Shown piece after piece: positions 1 to 5,224 of a DNA stretch of 6,422 nt. Source of the stretch: Oscillospiraceae bacterium (GTDB lineage: Bacteria > Bacillota_A > Clostridia > Oscillospirales > Ruminococcaceae). Each line of letters starts with the position of its first letter. Positions within the stretch are counted from its first letter, which is position 1. The position numbers and the translations under genes were made by a program. The notes beneath the pieces were generated by a model, which saw only the letters and a list, made by a program, of their open reading frames with translations, was not told where the DNA came from and searched no databases. The stretch covers positions 1 through 6,422 of the forward strand of contig JAGDDO010000299.1 of the NCBI GenBank assembly GCA_017848205.1. Direction: 5' to 3'.

Positions 1-94
1 AAAAGCCACCGGATATATACATAAAAATATTCTATTTTCATATAAAAATACAAAGGACAAAAATATACAAAAACAAAAAAACATTTTTTCCCGT
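1..94. other. AT-rich intergenic stretch without a gene
   Basis: This stretch is very A-rich, with several A runs, and has no open frame with a plausible start and ribosome binding site. It is downstream of the leftward regulator. Nothing further can be supported. Confidence 0.6.
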
Positions 95-124
95 AAACAG
101 CAGCTTGGTCATGAGCTGCTGTTT
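95..124. terminator. Hairpin at the end of the AraC-type gene, possible bidirectional terminator
   Basis: An 11-bp perfect stem (95-105 with 114-124) encloses an 8-base loop. The TGA stop of the leftward regulator (109-111) lies inside the loop, so the last codons form one arm. Read rightward, the stem is followed by a short T run (TTTTT, 122-126), partly in the stem. Read leftward, the T run is poor right after the stem and a longer one comes only about 12 bases later. It could therefore end a rightward transcript entering from the left edge as well as the regulator mRNA. The hairpin is directly seen; the terminator role is inferred. Confidence 0.55.
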
Positions 125-909
125 TTATTATGCACTGTATTTTCAAGCAGATTGTTTCCGAAGAAATTATACTTTTTCTTGTACTCATTAGGTGTGGTAC
201 CGGTATATTTCTTGAAAACCTTGATAAAGTAACTCTGAGTACTGAAATTAAGGATATTGCTTATCTCAAGTATTGAACTTCCGGAATATCTGATCATATC
301 AGCTGCTACTTCAACTTTTTTAATGGTCACATATTCACTGAAAGTCACTCCGAGTTCAGACTTGAAAAGCCTTGAAAAATACGGCAGACTAAGATTAAGA
401 TAATCGACAACATCCTGCATTTTTATCTTGTCATGAAGATGTTCACTGATATAGTCGATCGCTCTTATGACCTGCTTTGAATAAACTCTGGTATTTCTTA
501 CGGTACGCATTCGTTTGGTAAATCCGGTTATCATCTGGTCATGCATATCATGTACTTCCGCCTCAGTTGTACATGTATCCGCCTTCATGATATAGACATC
601 ACTGAGGTTATATGCCTCCTCAGGTGTCATTCCGCTGCTTATGCAGAATCTTGTGATCATGGCTACGGAAACAACAAAGTGATACTTAAGATTTCTTAAC
701 GGATCCTTTGAAAGATTACCGTATCCGCCGCTGCACAAAGGAGTGGCAAGAAGCTTTACTTTTTCAAGATCACCGGTACAAATACTTTCATAAAATGCGA
801 TTTCCCTGTCAAAAGATGCATGTTCGAAGTTTTCTTCCCTCTGGGCAAACAGATGCTCAAACATTCGTTTATTGGTTGCGTTATCATCCCCGGATGAATT
901 GTTTATCAT
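109..909 (-). CDS. AraC-family transcriptional regulator
   Basis: This 266-residue protein is a DNA-binding transcription regulator. The C-terminal part (about residues 145-247) is a typical AraC/XylS domain with two helix-turn-helix units, around residues 165-184 (MQDVVDYLNLSLPYFSRLF) and 213-235 (ILEISNILNFSTQSYFIKVF), ending in the family hallmark GTTPNEYKK. The N-terminal part (about 35-135) has no cupin look. Its GNLSKDPLRNLKYHF and AYNLSDVYI segments resemble the helical sensor region found in many Firmicute AraC proteins, including YSIRK-type regulators; its ligand is unknown. The ATG at 909 is supported by a GGGAGGG-type ribosome binding site. The gene is divergent from the GH5 gene, the usual arrangement for a local sugar-responsive activator, so that gene is the most likely target (inference). 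No signal peptide or membrane segment is visible. Confidence 0.93.
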   Translation of the reverse strand: MINNSSGDDNATNKRMFEHLFAQREENFEHASFDREIAFYESICTGDLEKVKLLATPLCSGGYGNLSKDPLRNLKYHFVVSVAMITRFCISSGMTPEEAYNLSDVYIMKADTCTTEAEVHDMHDQMITGFTKRMRTVRNTRVYSKQVIRAIDYISEHLHDKIKMQDVVDYLNLSLPYFSRLFKSELGVTFSEYVTIKKVEVAADMIRYSGSSILEISNILNFSTQSYFIKVFKKYTGTTPNEYKKKYNFFGNNLLENTVHNKNSSS

Positions 910-962
910 GGAATCCCTCCCTGTTTCTCAGATTTGCCGAGATCAAATCAATGTTTCTTTAT

Positions 963-991
963 ATTATATAATAACAGAACAATTTTTTCAA
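963..991 (-). promoter_or_regulatory. Sigma-70 type promoter of the AraC-family gene
   Basis: On the minus strand a TTGAAA -35 box (991-986) is separated by exactly 17 bases from a perfect TATAAT -10 box (968-963). Transcription would start near 956, giving a leader of about 47 bases. The near-consensus boxes suggest appreciable unassisted expression of the regulator. Confidence 0.75.
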
Positions 992-1001
992 TATAGAACC
1001 C

Positions 1002-1081
1002 TGAAATTTCATCAGATTGATCAATAAAAAATGAATTTCAAAAAGAAATGTTAATAAATTAATATACAGGCATATATTAAT
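1002..1081. promoter_or_regulatory. Cluster of symmetric sequences in the divergent promoter region, possible operators
   Basis: Between the two divergent genes lie TGAAATTTCA (1002-1011) and TGAATTTCA (1032-1040), about 30 bases or three helical turns apart, with a 10-bp palindrome ATTGATCAAT (1016-1025) between them. A 9-bp inverted repeat (ATTAATATA, 1058-1066, and TATATTAAT, 1073-1081) with a 6-base spacer follows. AraC-type proteins usually bind repeated half-sites upstream of their targets, so these are candidate operators. The region is very AT-rich and some symmetry is expected by chance. Confidence 0.35.
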
Positions 1082-1154
1082 GATATACTTTTTATCGGTT
1101 ATAATATATAATGAATTCTGATAATGATAAAGTACGACTCGAATATTAAAGCAG

Positions 1155-1160
1155 TATAAT
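1155..1160 (+). promoter_or_regulatory. Putative -10 box of the GH5 gene, no good -35
   Basis: A perfect TATAAT lies 29 bases upstream of the GH5 start codon, but the bases 16-18 positions further upstream show no TTGACA-like box. A good -10 with a missing -35 is typical of promoters that need an activator, which fits the divergent AraC-type gene. Other TATAAT strings at 1100-1105 and 1107-1112 also lack a -35, so the actual start site is uncertain. Confidence 0.4.
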
Positions 1161-1189
1161 ACACACAAATAATCTCAGGAGTTGATAAC

Positions 1190-2227
1190 ATGGCTAAAGT
1201 AAAAAAACTTGAAGGATTCATGAAGGGAATCAACCTCGGCGGCTGGATCTCACAGGGCGAAAAAGATCCGGAATACATTAAGAATTTTATCACTGAAGAT
1301 GATATCAGAAGAATTGCATCATGGAAGGTAGACCATGTACGCCTTCCTGTTGACTTTGACATTATACAGGACGAAAATGAAAACCCGATCGAACTCGGAC
1401 ACCAGTGCATAGAAAACTGTATCGCATGGTGCAGAAAATACGGACTCAATCTCGTGCTCGACGTTCACAAGGCTGACGGCTATGTTTTCGATGCCTACAA
1501 GGGTTCTGAATTTTTCAACGACGAAAAACTTCAGGAAAAGTTCTACCGCCTCTGGGACGATCTTGCAAGAAGATACAGCAAACACAAGGACATGATAATT
1601 CTTGAGCTTCTCAACGAAGTAGTTGATCCTAATGTTGCTAAACAGTGGAACGAGATCGCTGCAAAGGCTATAAAGGTAATAAGAAATATCTCACCTGACG
1701 TTCGCATTATTGTCGGAGGTGTTGAAAACAATGCCATCACTTCAGTAAAACTCCTCGATCCTCCGGCAGATGAAAATATAATCTATACTTTCCACTGCTA
1801 CGAACCGCTTATCTATACTCACCAGGGTGCGTACTGGATCGATACAATGGATGTAAACTTCCGCATTTCCTATCCGGGACCGTTTGACGAATATCTTAAA
1901 GCATCAAAGGAACAGCTTGGTGAAAAGGCCGGTTTCCTCTTCGATGAAAAGTTCGGTTTCACGGAAATAGGAACAGACTTTTTTGAAAAATTCTTTAAGG
2001 AAGCAATTGAGGTCGCTGCCGAAAGAAACGTAACTCTTTACTGCGGCGAATACGGAGTTATCGACCGTGCAGATCCTAAGGAATCGATCAAATGGTACCG
2101 CGACATTCAGTCCGTATTCGAAAAATACGGTATCGGACGTGCTGCATGGACATACAAGGAAAAGGATTTTGGTCTTATAGGCCCTGCTTATGACGATATC
2201 AGAGACGAGATAATCGCCCTTCTTTAA
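1190..2227 (+). CDS. Glycoside hydrolase family 5 beta-glucanase/endoglucanase, CelC-like, cytoplasmic
   Basis: This 345-residue protein is a single-domain GH5 (clan GH-A) enzyme, expected to hydrolyse beta-1,4 and perhaps mixed-linkage or beta-1,3 glucan oligosaccharides with retention. It aligns by eye almost end to end with Clostridium thermocellum CelC (343 aa): GINLGGWIS near the start, DHVRLP (R51), LVLDVHKADGY (H93), LELLNE with acid/base E143, FHCYEP (H202, Y204), LYCGEYGV with nucleophile E287, and AAWTYKEKDFG (W320) near the end. All expected catalytic residues are present. There is no signal peptide, carbohydrate-binding module or dockerin, so it is probably intracellular and acts on imported cello-oligosaccharides or similar. 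The ATG at 1190 is preceded by CAGGAG (1176-1181); a later ATG at 1220 directly before GINLGGW is less likely. It is a single-gene unit ended by a strong terminator. The exact substrate cannot be read from sequence. Confidence 0.93.
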   Translation: MAKVKKLEGFMKGINLGGWISQGEKDPEYIKNFITEDDIRRIASWKVDHVRLPVDFDIIQDENENPIELGHQCIENCIAWCRKYGLNLVLDVHKADGYVFDAYKGSEFFNDEKLQEKFYRLWDDLARRYSKHKDMIILELLNEVVDPNVAKQWNEIAAKAIKVIRNISPDVRIIVGGVENNAITSVKLLDPPADENIIYTFHCYEPLIYTHQGAYWIDTMDVNFRISYPGPFDEYLKASKEQLGEKAGFLFDEKFGFTEIGTDFFEKFFKEAIEVAAERNVTLYCGEYGVIDRADPKESIKWYRDIQSVFEKYGIGRAAWTYKEKDFGLIGPAYDDIRDEIIALL

Positions 2228-2258
2228 TCAGTATTCCCATATTTGACGGATTTTCACT

Positions 2259-2296
2259 TACTGCCGGAAACGTACTGCGTTTCCGGCAGTATTTTT
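2259..2296 (+). terminator. Intrinsic terminator after the GH5 gene
   Basis: A 14-bp perfect stem (2259-2272 with 2278-2291), rich in G/C at its centre, has a 5-base loop (TACTG) and is followed by TTTTT (2292-2296). It begins about 30 bases after the GH5 stop codon and separates that gene from the ParA operon. Confidence 0.92.
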
Positions 2297-2330
2297 ATAA
2301 AAAATTATTCTTTTTACGGTGATAAATGTA

Positions 2331-2359
2331 TTGAAATATTATTAAAAACTTGCTATAAT
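2331..2359 (+). promoter_or_regulatory. Strong sigma-70 promoter of the ParA/ComFB-like operon
   Basis: TTGAAA (2331-2336) and TATAAT (2354-2359) are separated by 17 bases, and TGC directly before the -10 makes it an extended -10 as well. Transcription should start near 2366, about 30 bases before the ATG. The near-consensus elements suggest constitutive expression. Confidence 0.85.
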
Positions 2360-2395
2360 AGTAGTAAGTTTTAAAAATCACGATGAGGTATAGAG

Positions 2396-3160
2396 ATGGC
2401 AAGAATTATTTCAGTTATTACTCAGAAAGGCGGAGTCGGCAAGACTACCACGGTAAATGCTCTGGCAGCCACTTTAAATAAATTAGGAAGGCGCGTCCTC
2501 GCCATAGATATGGACCCTCAGGGCAATCTTTCATTCAGCCTTGGTGCCGAAACTGAAGACGTCCGTACTATTTATGATGTAATCAGGAAAGAAATGAATG
2601 CTCTTGACTGCATACAGCGCTGCAATACTTCTGACGTTATACCATCTGACATCCTTCTCAGCTCCATCGAACTGGACTATACCGGAAAAAACAGAGAATT
2701 CCTTCTCAGAGAAGCTCTCGGTGATGTAAAGAATCTTTACGACTACATTCTCATCGATTCACCGCCAAGTCTCGGCGTTCTTACAGTTAACGCCCTTGCG
2801 GCAAGCAAATACGTCATCATGCCGATGCTTCCGGACATTTTCAGCCTTCAGGGAATTGCAAAGGTTTACGACGTTATCGAGCACGTAAGACTAACATGTA
2901 ACCCTAAACTTGAGATAGGCGGAGTTCTCGTTAACCGTTACAACAAACGTTCAAAACTACACAAGGAAGTTATGGGAACAGCTCAGCTGGTATCAAGAAA
3001 ACTCAGTATTCCTGTTTTCAGAACAGCAATAAGAAACAGTCCCGCTATTTCAGAAGCACAGTCACTTCAGTGTGACATAACCGAATACAACCGCAGAGTA
3101 GCTGCGATAAGAGATTTCAAGGCACTTACAGAAGAACTGATCGAACGAGGTATCCTATAG
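2396..3160 (+). CDS. ParA/Soj-type (MinD superfamily) partitioning ATPase, orphan
   Basis: This 254-residue protein is a ParA-family ATPase, the normal length for Soj-like members. It has the deviant Walker A motif KGGVGKTT (residues 11-18, signature lysine K11, K16), the A' motif IDMDPQGN (37-44, predicted catalytic D40) and the Walker B segment YILIDSPPS (117-124, D121). Further typical stretches are LTVNALAAS (129-137) and MPMLPDIFSLQG (142-153). Family members dimerise on ATP, bind nonspecific DNA and are released when a partner stimulates hydrolysis, which moves or spaces a cargo. There is no N-terminal helix-turn-helix, unlike plasmid P1-type ParA. A GAGG ribosome binding site (2385-2388) precedes the ATG. 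The next gene, 19 bases downstream, encodes not ParB but a low-complexity protein with a ComFB-like domain, so the cargo is probably not the chromosome origin. A chromosomal soj elsewhere in the genome is expected but not visible here. Confidence 0.95.
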   Translation: MARIISVITQKGGVGKTTTVNALAATLNKLGRRVLAIDMDPQGNLSFSLGAETEDVRTIYDVIRKEMNALDCIQRCNTSDVIPSDILLSSIELDYTGKNREFLLREALGDVKNLYDYILIDSPPSLGVLTVNALAASKYVIMPMLPDIFSLQGIAKVYDVIEHVRLTCNPKLEIGGVLVNRYNKRSKLHKEVMGTAQLVSRKLSIPVFRTAIRNSPAISEAQSLQCDITEYNRRVAAIRDFKALTEELIERGIL

Positions 3161-3179
3161 TATCAAGACGGAGGCAGTT

Positions 3180-3908
3180 ATGACAAACACAAGGAGAACA
3201 AAAAGAAATATAAACAAGGAACTTATGTTCAGCAAAATAATGCCTACCTACTCCACAAGTACTTTCAATGAGTATTATCAGAACAGTACGGAAGCAAGGG
3301 GTCCGAGAGGCAGTGAACCGGATACTTTCAAAATACGCGAAAAGGTACTCGACGCACTCAAGGACAGAGTACCTATGCAGGACGATGAGCTTGATCTTCC
3401 TCCTGTAAGGAACAGTGAACCGGAATTCCCGAACGGAACATACCGTCAGGCTTATCAGAACTATCATCAGAACCGTGACCAGATACAGCAGTCACAGCCT
3501 TATCAGAGCACACGCGTATTCCCTGTTCAAAACCAGATTCAGCTTACACAGGAAGTACCTGTCCAGCGCCAGATGCAGTTCACACAGGAAGCACCTGTTC
3601 AGCGTGAAACATCTGCAGCGACTCAGCCTGCTGTGATAAACAGTGACGAACCGCGTTACATCAATGTCACAGAAGAAGTTCTTTACTCAAAGCTTAACGA
3701 GATGATAGCAAAATTCAAATGCTGCAGCTGCGAAAAATGCAGACAGCACATCGTTCTTCAGGTTCTCAACAGTGTAAAACCTGAGTACGTATACAAAAAG
3801 CCTTCCGAAGTGAAGAAACTTATAGCTGAAAACAACTATGTTGATATAAATCAGCCGGTTATCAGGGCTATTCTCGAAACAAAGTCCAATCCGCCGCATA
3901 AAAAATAA
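3180..3908 (+). CDS. Low-complexity protein with C-terminal ComFB-like domain, putative ParA partner
   Basis: This 242-residue protein has three parts. Residues 1-20 are basic (RRTKR at 5-9), resembling the positively charged N-terminal peptides with which ParA partners stimulate ATPase activity. Residues about 25-158 are rich in Gln, Pro, Asn and Tyr, probably disordered, with a 12-residue tandem repeat at 119-142 (QIQLTQEVPVQR, QMQFTQEAPVQR). Residues about 160-240 look like a ComFB-type domain: NVTEEVLYSKLNEMI, then FKCCSCEKCRQHIVLQVLNSVKPEYV with Cys 181, 182, 184 and 187, then a second helical half ending in SNPPH. ComFB is named from a Bacillus competence operon; cyanobacterial relatives have been reported to bind cyclic di-GMP, and the Cys cluster may bind metal. 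The ATG has CGGAGG (3169-3174) five bases upstream and follows the ParA stop by 19 bases, so both genes share one mRNA. The ComFB assignment is by eye, and partnership with ParA is inferred from synteny and architecture. Confidence 0.8.
   Translation: MTNTRRTKRNINKELMFSKIMPTYSTSTFNEYYQNSTEARGPRGSEPDTFKIREKVLDALKDRVPMQDDELDLPPVRNSEPEFPNGTYRQAYQNYHQNRDQIQQSQPYQSTRVFPVQNQIQLTQEVPVQRQMQFTQEAPVQRETSAATQPAVINSDEPRYINVTEEVLYSKLNEMIAKFKCCSCEKCRQHIVLQVLNSVKPEYVYKKPSEVKKLIAENNYVDINQPVIRAILETKSNPPHKK
3534..3605 (+). repeat. Two in-frame 36-bp tandem repeats
   Basis: Two adjacent 36-base units (3534-3569 and 3570-3605) match at 30 of 36 positions and encode 12-residue units QIQLTQEVPVQR and QMQFTQEAPVQR. 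A partial copy (PVQN, residues 115-118) precedes them. They lie in the low-complexity linker of the ComFB-like protein and could vary in copy number between strains. Confidence 0.85.
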
Positions 3909-3913
3909 TTGTA

Positions 3914-3951
3914 AAAAGTCACAAATGTCCTTATGGATTTTTGTGACTTTT
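3914..3951 (+). terminator. Terminator hairpin after the ParA/ComFB-like operon
   Basis: A 12-bp perfect stem (3914-3925 with 3940-3951) begins six bases after the stop codon; inside it, after one T-T mismatch, 4 more base pairs including one G-U close a TTAT tetraloop. The T run (TTTT, 3948-3951) forms the end of the stem, with only TCTTT further on. It is A/T-flanked and nearly symmetric, so it may work in both directions. Confidence 0.75.
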
Positions 3952-4007
3952 CGGTCTTTAATTCCTATGATTTCTGACGAAAAATATAGTGTACGACGAG
4001 TATGGCT

Positions 4008-4030
4008 TGCTATAACTGCGTCCGTATAAT
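4008..4030 (+). promoter_or_regulatory. Putative promoter region of the 211-residue gene
   Basis: A perfect TATAAT (4025-4030) lies 42 bases before the start codon, and a second candidate, extended -10 TGCTATAAC (4008-4016), lies just upstream. Neither has a clear -35 at 16-18 bases. One of these probably starts the transcript because a terminator precedes and no upstream gene is close. Confidence 0.4.
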
Positions 4031-4034
4031 ATAA

Positions 4035-4052
4035 AGTGCAAAGGATTGCACT
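4035..4052 (+). promoter_or_regulatory. Perfect inverted repeat just downstream of the -10 box, possible operator or leader hairpin
   Basis: AGTGCAA (4035-4041) and TTGCACT (4046-4052) form a 7-bp perfect dyad with an AGGA loop. It begins 5 bases after TATAAT, thus at the expected transcription start, where a repressor site would block initiation; as RNA it would be a small 5' hairpin. It ends five bases before the GGGGAGGG ribosome binding site (4058-4065). Confidence 0.45.
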
Positions 4053-4071
4053 ATAACGGGGAGGGAAATCC

Positions 4072-4707
4072 ATGGAAATAAACGATACTACCAAGATCAG
4101 CTCTTTCTATCCGAAATCTGAAGTCAAAAGTGTCAGAAAGTCTGCTAAAACTTCAGACACATCTGCCGTAAGTACAGGCGCTCAGGAATCCGGAATTTCT
4201 GCAATGCAGAAGCAGGATACGTTTGTGAGGCAGGAAAGTGTTTCAGCTACTGACACCGGTATCTACTCAAAGGAGTCAATAACAAGGACCATTGAGGAAC
4301 TGGAAGATCAGAGAACCCAGGCTTTTGTATCTATGATCGAAAAAATGTTCCAGTCACAGAGCAATTCCGAGTTTCTTTCAGTAGGTGACATTACGAAGAA
4401 CATTTCTCTTCACTTCAGCACTGAGGATATCGAAGCAGCAAAGGAATCCATCTCTGACGGCGGTTTCTACTCTGTCGATGCTGTAGCAACAAGGATAATG
4501 GACATGGCAATGTCGCTTGCAGGAGACGATCCTGAAAAAATATCCGTGATGCGCGATGCAGTTACAAAGGGATTTGGTAAAGCAGCAGAAACCCTTCATC
4601 TGAAAGAGGACGATATGCCTGACATTACCAAGGACACCCTTGCAGAAGTTATGAAACGTTTCGACGACTGGGAGGAATCCTACAAGAAGACCGAAGAGAC
4701 TGTCTGA
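4072..4707 (+). CDS. Conserved-type acidic protein of unknown function
   Basis: I cannot name this 211-residue protein. Residues 1-65 are Ser/Thr-rich, low complexity and probably disordered. From about 68 it is predicted mostly helical: SITRTIEELEDQRTQAFVSMIEKMF (about 68-92), then a conserved-looking part from about 118 to 202 with GGFYSVDAVATRIMDMAMSLAGDDPEKI, AVTKGFGKAAE and MPDITKDTLAEVMKRFDDWEE. From memory this last pattern (a Y-x-V then T-x-RI, 'AGDDPEK', 'GF-KA', 'LP-IT--T', 'FD-W') occurs in uncharacterised proteins of Firmicutes and of flagellated Proteobacteria; I hold this at low certainty. There is no signal peptide, membrane segment or Cys, so it is probably cytosolic. The ATG has a strong GGGGAGGG ribosome binding site six bases upstream. 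It is apparently a single-gene unit between two terminators. Confidence 0.85.
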   Translation: MEINDTTKISSFYPKSEVKSVRKSAKTSDTSAVSTGAQESGISAMQKQDTFVRQESVSATDTGIYSKESITRTIEELEDQRTQAFVSMIEKMFQSQSNSEFLSVGDITKNISLHFSTEDIEAAKESISDGGFYSVDAVATRIMDMAMSLAGDDPEKISVMRDAVTKGFGKAAETLHLKEDDMPDITKDTLAEVMKRFDDWEESYKKTEETV

Positions 4708-4729
4708 TCAGGATTATTTCCGGCTCAAA

Positions 4730-4764
4730 CTAAAATATGTTCAGATTAACTGTTCATATTTTAG
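4730..4764 (+). other. AT-rich hairpin downstream of the 211-residue gene
   Basis: CTAAAATATG (4730-4739) pairs perfectly with CATATTTTAG (4755-4764). Inside, CAG and CTG can pair around an ATTAA loop with a TT/TT internal loop. No T run follows, so it is not a classic terminator; it may protect the 3' end of the upstream mRNA or be a protein-binding dyad. Confidence 0.5.
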
Positions 4765-4770
4765 CATCAG

Positions 4771-4806
4771 AAATTAGCTGTATTATTACAATACAGCTAA
4801 TTTTTT
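4771..4806 (+). terminator. Intrinsic terminator after the 211-residue gene
   Basis: A 14-bp perfect stem (4771-4784 with 4790-4803), a 5-base ATTAC loop and a TTTTTT run (4801-4806). The stem is AT-rich but long. The A-rich left flank could also let it act on transcripts from the right. Confidence 0.85.
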
Positions 4807-4823
4807 GTCCGTTTAAAAATTCC

Positions 4824-4848
4824 GCCCCACTCCGTTCAGGAATGGGGC
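4824..4848 (+). promoter_or_regulatory. GC-rich leader hairpin directly upstream of the TTG-start gene
   Basis: GCCCCA (4824-4829) pairs with TGGGGC (4843-4848); after one C/A mismatch, TCC pairs with GGA around a GTTCA loop. A TTTT run (4850-4853) follows and then at once the AAGGAG ribosome binding site (4854-4859). It may be a weak terminator or attenuator, or a leader structure that affects translation of the peptidase-like gene. Confidence 0.5.
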
Positions 4849-4867
4849 ATTTTAAGGAGAACATAAC

Positions 4868-5224
4868 TTGAAACCTGAATATATACACGAACCGACTGAT
4901 CTGCAGTGCGGTCAGGCTGTCCTTGCCATGCTCGCTGGCATCACTGTTGATGAAATCATCTCATTTCTTGACAACGACCGCGAGACAACACTTAAGGAAA
5001 TGAAGAAAGCAGCCGCTCACTACGGGCTTGAAATGAGTCCTCACAGAATCGAAGTTCACGACAGAACAGAACTGCCTGAGACCTGCATACTCAGTCTTGA
5101 AACGCCCCGCTGCTGGCACTGGTCGCTTTACAGCGAAGGCGTATTCTACGATCCGGAACACGGCGTAATGGACGACTTTCCGGAAGCAAACAGAAAATAC
5201 TACTGGGAGATAAAAATCAAATGA
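4868..5224 (+). CDS. Small C39-like (papain-fold) cysteine peptidase family protein, TTG start
   Basis: This 118-residue protein looks like a compact single-domain member of the C39-like/papain-like cysteine peptidase group. It has the N-terminal Cys helix HEPTDLQCGQAVLAMLAG (predicted nucleophile C14), a CWHWSLY strand (H84) and a FYDPEHGV strand (D95) in the expected order. Related proteins usually have Gln-Pro-Thr six residues before the Cys as oxyanion residue; here the position is Glu8, so activity may be altered or lost. No signal peptide or membrane segment is visible, so it should be cytosolic, unlike the C39 domains of bacteriocin exporters. The TTG start is supported by AAGGAGA (4854-4860) seven bases upstream, while no ATG lies close to the conserved N-terminus. 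The stop overlaps the next ATG (ATGA, 5221-5224), so translation is coupled to the S4-domain gene. The substrate is unknown; it could also be a non-peptidase acyl- or amide-transfer enzyme. Confidence 0.8.
   Translation: MKPEYIHEPTDLQCGQAVLAMLAGITVDEIISFLDNDRETTLKEMKKAAAHYGLEMSPHRIEVHDRTELPETCILSLETPRCWHWSLYSEGVFYDPEHGVMDDFPEANRKYYWEIKIK

Noticed and set aside
1099..1449. Leftward open frame overlapping the GH5 gene
   Set aside because: It is antisense to a clearly conserved coding frame and has no domain, so it is a shadow; the same holds for the other antisense frames over ParA, the ComFB-like gene and ylmH.
1220..2227. Later ATG start of the GH5 gene at 1220
   Set aside because: The ATG at 1190 has a well-spaced CAGGAG and the N-terminal extension length is compatible with the family.
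1132..3997. GTACGAC shared by the region before the GH5 gene (1132-1138) and before the 211-residue gene (3991-3997) as a common regulator site
   Set aside because: Only seven bases match and their distance to the -10 boxes differs, so chance is a sufficient explanation.
2228..4071. parS-like centromere site near the ParA gene
   Set aside because: No sequence resembling the TGTTNCACGTGAAACA palindrome was seen here or elsewhere in the window, and there is no parB.
4868..5224. Bacteriocin-processing C39 peptidase
   Set aside because: There is no ABC transporter domain, leader peptide gene or immunity gene nearby, so only the fold-level relation is supported.
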